64,000 nt of DNA from Sitta carolinensis (lineage: Eukaryota > Chordata > Aves > Passeriformes > Sittidae): assembly GCA_032173965.1 (NCBI GenBank), contig CM063284.1, forward strand, positions 64,540,863-64,604,862, in the 5' to 3' direction. Both the position numbers and the translations under genes were made by a program. Positions within the stretch are counted from its first letter, which is position 1; each line of letters starts with the position of its first letter. Below, one piece after another: positions 56,816 through 64,000 of the stretch. The notes under the pieces were generated by a model that saw only the letters and a program-made list of their open reading frames with translations, was not told the DNA's origin and did no database searches.

Positions 56816-59800
56816 CTGTTGGGAAAGAAAAGCAAATAAATAAGCTAAAGGAAACAGCTCAATGAAAGTCAGAGTTGCTTCCCTCTCTGTATATAGGAAA
56901 GTAGTGGTCATTCATCCCTTTTTGAAAAGAAATGAGAACAGAAAGATTTTCAAGACCAGCAAGACATCTAATGGGTTTAAAATGAATACTTAGTAGATTT
57001 AGGGTGCAACACTTATTAGGGAGAGGTGGGACAAAATGAGGCAGAAATACTGTCAGCCAGGATGAAGCATCAAAGGTCTGTGGCAAATACTTAGTGACCA
57101 GCTACTCAGAGTGGTAAGCACCAGCTACTCAGTGGTAAGCATGCCTTCCGCCTGGTGTCTGTGTGACCTTTCCAGTGGTGTGCAGACAGCAAGGAGGAAA
57201 TGTCTCACCTGAGTGCAAGAGGTGGAGTAAGACTGGGAAGAAGGAAGGATAGACTGTGTGGGATAATTGTAGAAAGGCAGAGGGAAAACTAGTGGCTTGC
57301 ACTAGTGATGAGTGACTTGGGGGATGACAAATACACAGCTCTTTGACATGCAGGGGAGTAAGCATGTGAAAGTGGGCTTGGAGAAGAGACTTTGGGAGCA
57401 GGTGAGAGTAACCTGGGAAGTATCTGAAACCTGGGAGGTTTGCTGCTAATGGCACAGTTATATATTGGGGGGTGGCCATGATGATATCCTTGTCCTGCCC
57501 CAGCTCTTCATCCAGCCAGGTGCTGAAGATCAATCAGAATTTGCACTAACATTGTATATATTTTGTCACAGGTGTGATTGATTATTTTCTGCATCATATG
57601 AGATTAAGACCTGTGGTGAGGACTGCTACTATCTAGCTCAGTTTATTGTTGAATTCAAAGCCCTTCACCAAATAACATATCAAGCAGGGAAACGTAAGGA
57701 GGAGATCAAAGTCAAACAAAAAGTGGAACGAAAAGTGAAGAACAGAACCATGTTTCCCAAACAATTTTTATCTAAATAGTTCATATTGCTTTTCCAGTAT
57801 GAAATCAGAATGAGAGACTGGCAGGCAAAAAAGGTGGAAGCTCAGGATTGTTTGTGAGACAGCAGAAACTGCCCTCTCTCTGAAGTCCTGTCTGATGCAA
57901 CAGCTCTATGAAAAATGTGCAACATTTGCCTGTTGGACACCATCTCTATGTCAAACTCCCATTCTACTTTCCAGAAGAACATCAGTGTGAAAGCAGGTGT
58001 GCTGGCCAAGTTGACCTTGAGGCACACAAACTTGGATCTGACAAGTATTGAGTACCTTCATTTCCCTTGAATATTTTAGCCTGCATACCAGATTGTTCTG
58101 CATCTTGAATAAAATGTATTCTTCTCTTTAAAAGATTTTCTACAGAAATCTACTGAATCTACTGTCTTCAACTTGAAACATTTTGCTTTCTTCGAACCCA
58201 AAAGTTAGAATGGACTCTTAAATGGCTGCCAGATAACATTCCAGAGAGTCTGAAATGTAGTTCTAGGAATATAATGCTACTCCAAATATGCTTAGGGATT
58301 AAACATAAGAAAAGGCTTCAGATCCTGTGAACAAGCAATACCATGCTGTTATCATCATCTTCAGCTTCAAAGAAATAGTTTTGTTAATTCCAACATGTAT
58401 TATTGCAGACTAACCAACAATGAGATGCAGAGCTTTACTAGATGCCTTGAAGAGAGAAACTCGATTTTCTTTGTGATAGCCCATGTTTTATATCACAAAG
58501 TAAGAGAGATTCATGAAGAACTGACTTGCAAATTTTTTGTATTGGACTTGAATGAGTTTGACACAAAAAGCTTTATCCCAGATGCAGTTTTAGAATTCAT
58601 CAGCTGAATTCTCATAATGACATATCATCACACTACAATCTTTAAAAACTTTGAACTAACTTTAAATTTATTGAAATGCCTTCAGATTTTTTATATTATG
58701 AACTTCGTTAAATCTGTTTTCTCTGTAAGCTAATTGTTGAGTAAGTCTTTTAAAGAAGAAAGGGAGGAAATTCAAAAGTCTGAAATCAAATTTTTGAGAA
58801 AAACCTTAATATTGTGTTAAAATTCTGTTAACATGGCTAAAAATTGCCTTTTTTAAAAAACAATATATACACAGAGAGTAAATACAAATTCACTAGGCTC
58901 CTTCTGAAGTACAAATGAAGGGAGCAAGAAGTAGTTCAGCATCCAGGACTATTTGGTGCTTTCCTGTTCTGCGAAGGATGGATGTAGCTTACAGATGCAT
59001 CCTTATGGGTGTGTCCATAGGGTAGCAGATATCAAAGTCATCCATCAATTTAAGTTATCGAGCAGATATAGGAGGGCAGCAAGATTTACAAGTTACCATA
59101 GAGGATTTTTATTTGAACTAGTGATCTAGAAATAGACAGCTTCTCATCTCATTGTAAATTTTCTGAATCATCCATTTTCTTGATAATACTCCTTTCTATT
59201 TTAAGCCCCTCATTTTTCCTAGTGTTTTGTGTTGTTCTTGATTAAAATCAGCCCTTTCCACAGCAATTTGACTAAGTCAGCTGTCTACGCAAAGTGCTTA
59301 TGAAATACATGCAGTACTGCAGTATACTTAAAAAAGACAAATGAAGGTCACTGGATATGTCTATTGTGTATAAATGACTCAGTTATTAGCAAAACTTCCA
59401 CACGGTCAGGTGGTCTCCATCTAAAATTTTTTAGTATTATTTTCCAAAAAGCACACTTTTTTCAAAAAGCCCATTTTAAACCAGTTTTGTGTTTTGCGAC
59501 AAAATCAGAGAAAAAAAGCTACAATTAAGCAAGTACTTGTTTAAAGATCTTGACGCATGGATCTGACCAATTCATAGGTCCCCAGTACAAGAAATTGCAA
59601 TTACTGCTGCATCATCTTTACATGATCAAAACAGCAAAAAAGTCACACCACTATAGTTTACAATGCTTTTAGTGAGAAAATACTTTAATGAAAAATCGCA
59701 AAATCTAGTGGGAAAAACCTGCACACTTCTTGTCTGTCATGCCAGGCACTTTGATTTTGGAATAAAGGATTACATTTTTATCAGAATGCTTTCAGAGCCA

Positions 59801-62800
59801 CAGTACACTTCTCTGTACTTACCAGTTAAAACAAAAAACCTGAAAAAACTTCAAACAACTGTATATATGTTTCTACTACAGGAATGTGTGTGAGAAACAG
59901 AGCGAGCAGGCAGAGCTATAAATACTGTGTTTCTACCCGTGGGCAATGCTAAAGTTTAGACAAGATGCAATTCTTTTGACAAGTTTTATGGAAGATAAAT
60001 GTTTTCTGACTCAAATATGTTTCATAAGATTTACAAGACACTGGCAGTAATGTCTAATGCATTTCATTTCATAAATCTACAGTCTGAAGCTGAGCTGGGT
60101 GTCCCAGAGGAACTGGTCTCATACACAGTCGTTTTGGACACAGTGATTATTCACTGCTCTGCCACAGAGGCAATTCTAGCCTGGAGTGAGATATTGCCAC
60201 TTAACAGCTCTTTAGTTCGTACGTTGAACAGAGGTCTGGATTCGTCTGCACCTGCTCCTGTACATGAGCCCACAGAGTAAATGAAATTAGTTGTTACCTC
60301 TCCAGACAGGCTGAGAATCATACAGGCAAGGCTGAAAATCGGGCTATTTCACATCAAGAAACTGCCTCACTAAGTCAAAATTAGAGGCACATTTTGGTGT
60401 CACAAGAGAGTTTCTAAAGCTTCCTTAGCCACTGTTTGTGATACACAGCTTTGGGGCATGGCCTGTCTTCTCAAATTCATTTCAGTCAGGAGGATGAAAT
60501 TTGTGTATTTTGGTGGCAGGGGTTACCAGATTTTCACCAACTTCTAAAATGCATTCTGAAATTGTAAAAAATGGTGTCTAAATCTAGAGTTTTACTTATG
60601 CTTGACAAACACCCTTTGGGCAGAAAGGGAAAGTCATTTGTGGTAGGACACAAATTAGCAACAGAGGTTGCAGAAAAAAGGTTACATGGAAATTACACAT
60701 TCCTCTGTTCCAACTTAATCTACCATAAAACTAGTAATTTATCAGGGAAAATAGAGGCAAACTGGCAGCACAAATGACATGTCATAATAGTCATACTATG
60801 ACAAGGGGCAGATTGCCCTTCTGAGAATAGGTTATGAATAGACGTTATGAGTACCAGAAAATGTTAGCAATCAAAAATGTTAAGTGCACAAATGAACCTA
60901 ATGTTCTATAATGTCTGTAATAAAACTGAATAAAAAAATCCAGGAATTAATTGTCATTTTAAGTCATAAGAACAAATGGGACTTGAGTAGTTATTACATG
61001 CCTTTTAATATACCTTAAGACATTAACTTATTAATATGCACTAGATCTAGGTGAGGCAGTTACATGCAGTCACTCCTGCAGAGGGGAAAATAAGAGATAG
61101 AGATGCTCAGTAACTTTCTCAAGGTCAAAGGCAGAAAAATCTGGTTTCCTGGTCTGTACAGAGGGAAAGCTCATTTTTCTCTGGCAAGCCTGTGGCTCAT
61201 TGGCAAAGCACTGATTTCAGCCATCAGTCTTCAGATGTTGCTAGACTATCTGAATTCCAGAGATCTTATCTGTGTAAGCAAAAAATCCAGATTGCTAGAG
61301 GAAAGGAAGGTTTTAGCCTTTCATTTGCTGTTCATGTCCACACTCAGAGACCTGGTGAACAGGAGGGTTGTGAGGTCTAAGAAAAGTTTACTGGACAAAG
61401 TGTGGATATGATACAAATTGATTCAGCAAATATGATTAGAGCTTAAATGACCTTGAGGAGCTTCCACTGCACCAGGACCAAAGAAACTAGATACAAGGAA
61501 CACAAGGAAAAATTCTGGAAGGAAAAGAAAAAAATTCGAGCTGAAACCTGATCTGTACTTGTCTATATGATCATCTCTTATTACAATCAAAACACTATTC
61601 TAAATAATCCCCAAAATTACCAGTTTGGCAGCATTATTACTGCTAGCACCATGGCAATTATTCTGTAAAGCTGTAGGATACTTTAGAGATAATGTCTGAG
61701 ATCAGAAGGAAAAACCCCTTAGCATTCACCAGAAGGTGCCTCAGAGACTTATCAGGCTCTCTCATCTCCTCAGGATTATTGAGCCAACAGTAGTGGCCCA
61801 GTACTTTGTTAACTTAGAAGGAACAGCAAAGTGCAGGATGTCACTCCATATCCTATGCATGCTACAGATGTGAGCACACTACCAAATTCCAAACAGAGGA
61901 AGGAGATCTAGGATCTCTGCAGTTTTAACAGGTCCTCAAGAATTTTGGCCTGAAGTGTGCAATGACAAATACTGCAGTATAATTTCTCTGGGGTTTAATG
62001 AAGATTTTTACAATAAGGGAAAGTAAGTACTGTCAAAAATAGTTGAAAACAGTGGCATTTCGTGCAAACAATTGTCTCCCAAGTTAAATAAATATATTTT
62101 AAAAATCTGCACTAATCTTCAAGCAAACTTGGCAAATTTATCTAGATCACAATGTGGCTTGAAAAAAAGCAAATGAAGGATTTAACAGCAAGATCAGCTC
62201 CACAGAACGGTAAATAGTTTGAAATACTTTTACCTCTATATACTACAAAAACAACAATCACTGTTGCAGAGGAAATGATCATGACCTATTTTCTCCCTTG
62301 TGAATGTAAAAGTTCTTGATTTATTTTAACAAGGAGCACAAAGTACTCAATACATTAATCCATGATTTAACTAACAGTTAATCAACATAAAAAAGGGCTA
62401 TGAAAAATCTGTCTGCAATATCATGAACTAGGATTCATATTAATTTAAAATATGAAATATCAATGCCACAACCTTTTCTTATTATTAATTGCAAAGGGAA
62501 ACAATTGCTTCACATTGGGACAAGAATGCTTGCTTATTCAGTTTTTAACAAGCAGCAGAGCTTCGAATTAATAGTTAAACCCAAAACAGCATAACCTTCT
62601 TTAAACCAGTTAAACATATTTGTAGATGTAAAGATGATGGATGACTAGAAACTGGAGCATTCATTGCTGTGGGGCAACAGATGCCACAATGAAGTCATAC
62701 TCTGAGAGATGTCGCTGGGCTCAGGATAACAAAGGGCCTTCTGCACACAGTGTGAGCCAGACATTAAGGCATCCGACCTAAGCTGGGGATTGCATGGGCA

Positions 62801-64000
62801 GTGCAGCCCCAAAGGAGCCTCTGGGAGACAGCAGCTATGCTCTGTGCCTGGTGCATTGAATTTTGGGGTGGTGCAGAGGCACCAGACCAGCCATGCTGAC
62901 AGTGTGAGAGGTAAATGGGTAGTTACTGGGTATGGCAATGGGGGACAATGTGGATGCTCTTTCTATCCTACCTCTACAGCCCTTTCACTGATGGGAATAA
63001 GAATCTCCTACACAGCCCTAGTAGTTTTTCCTGAGCTGAGAATTCCCCCATGCTGTAGAAACATTAGCCACATGATGTGATCATAGATGTGTCACTCTTC
63101 TGGTACTAAAATAAGCTGGCAGTGTGAGACATCTCTGGTCTCCTGACCCGTTTTCAGGCAGTAAGGAGAAACTGTCATCAATAATCCAGCTGTTACCAAC
63201 TATGGAGTATAATGAAGGTAGTGTTATCAGACAGAAATACTGGGGTAAATCATTAGGCATTTTGTCTGTTAGACCAAATAATTTGCCCACCTGTATAACA
63301 GGACGATATGATGCCCCTAGAACAAGCTGGCTACAAAGCTGACCTTGGTACTAAATAAAACATGTAATTTTTCAGACTGTCTTCCCTGGTCTGGGACTCT
63401 CTCAATTTTCCTCTGCAAGGTGAAATAAATTTTCCAAAGCTTGCTGACGTTGCAGTCTATGAGGGCAGCTTGCATTTATACACCATGCTTCACTTACTCA
63501 GACTACTTGGAGAAACACTCAGAGATACTCATAAGTGACAATAACAAAAAACAGCCCCAAGGTGGGTAAGACATTTCTGATCAAATGTGCTATCTCTTGC
63601 CAGATGCAAATGGCTAACAAGGTGGCTGCTGTGGAATGAGTTAAATACTTATTTTAAGATCAAACATATAATTCAATTTAAATTAATTTAAAAATTTTAA
63701 ATACTGTATTAAAACCCCTCTAAGTGACTTGTAGGAAGTCCACATAGATTGTTTTGAGCTAATTGGTAATACTAATCAGATGCCCTGCTGGAGTGGCACA
63801 CTGGATTCTAATTGCTCTTTTATGAATTTTCCTCTCCTTACATTTAGCAATCTTCTACACAACTGAAGCTCTGCAGTTAATGCCTCAGCAGTACATACTG
63901 CAAGCCAGGCATGTCCTATTAAAATCTACTCCATTGGCTGTATTATCTACTTCCTTGAACAGGAGAATGGGGTTCAGGAAATTTGGTCTTTATTTCCTTT
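56816..64000 (-). other. PHACTR1: PHACTR1 intron (partial, at least 7.2 kb, phase 2)
   Basis: Sequence upstream of the acidic-linker exon. I looked on the minus strand for the long proline/glutamine-rich exon that precedes it in mammals (with the TMQRLESSEQ-type block) and did not find it, so it lies beyond 64000. Open frames at 57129-57533 and 62645-62938 (minus) have no PHACTR1 resemblance. The AT-rich end (63655-63720) is low complexity. Confidence 0.8.
57098..57141. repeat. Tandem duplication of ~22 bp
   Basis: CCAGCTACTCAGAGTGGTAAG with CA (57098-57120) is followed immediately by the same unit lacking two bases (57121-57141). It is a young slippage-type duplication in the intron. Confidence 0.88.

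Noticed and set aside
57129..57533. 134-codon minus-strand frame upstream of the acidic-linker exon
   Set aside because: Considered as a possible further PHACTR1 exon. It has none of the expected proline/glutamine-rich or TMQRLESSEQ-type sequence and no suitable conserved splice context.
62645..62938. 97-codon minus-strand frame in a somewhat GC-richer patch
   Set aside because: No domain, no PHACTR1 similarity and no recognisable repeat. Most likely a chance frame in an intron.

Overview
The window is nuclear DNA from a vertebrate, almost certainly a bird. It is AT-leaning with a low gene density. Its spliced exons are separated by GT-AG introns. Its dispersed repeats are CR1 retroposons, whose 3' ends carry the usual ATTCTATGAT-type motif, plus short solo LTRs of the kind seen in avian genomes. 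There are no bacterial operons, rRNA, tRNA or CRISPR arrays. I could not fix the order or species from sequence alone.

Two protein-coding genes are present, arranged tail to tail. On the plus strand at the left edge are the last two coding exons of TBC1D7 (482-611 and 1411-1497), followed by a short 3' UTR with a canonical poly(A) signal at 1649. On the minus strand, reading right to left, are seven consecutive coding exons of PHACTR1 (56815 down to 11797). They encode the C-terminal ~238 residues: an acidic linker, three RPEL actin-binding motifs, and the PP1-binding tail ending in FHRP-stop. All exon phases join without a frameshift. Counting back from the stop reproduces human residue numbering from about 412 to 580. 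TBC1D7 next to PHACTR1, convergent, is also the human 6p24 arrangement, so this is conserved synteny.

Layout: 1-1675, end of TBC1D7. 1676-6959, intergenic DNA with a decayed CR1 (3265-3476) and a solo LTR (6139-6489). About 6960-11796, the likely but unproven PHACTR1 3' UTR, with a cluster of three Pumilio-type motifs at its far end and several homopolymer tracts. 11797-17346, the last three coding exons (PP1-binding tail and RPEL3). 17347-29071, two short exons (the linker before RPEL3, then RPEL2), with a clean solo LTR bounded by a 6-bp target duplication at 24465-24772. 29072-54967, a 25.9-kb intron holding three recognisable CR1 copies, one with a dead reverse-transcriptase remnant, and a possible older LINE fragment. 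54968-56815, the RPEL1 exon and the acidic-linker exon. 56816-64000, intron with no exon that I can see; the rest of PHACTR1 lies beyond the right edge.

PHACTR1 binds G-actin through its RPEL motifs and protein phosphatase 1 through its tail, so actin monomer level gates a phosphatase holoenzyme. TBC1D7 is the third subunit of the TSC1-TSC2 complex that restrains mTORC1. The sequence gives no reason to link the two functionally beyond adjacency. I found no evidence for a novel coding system here. The observations worth checking are transposon-derived regulatory potential, the PHACTR1 3' end, and an inverted CR1 pair.
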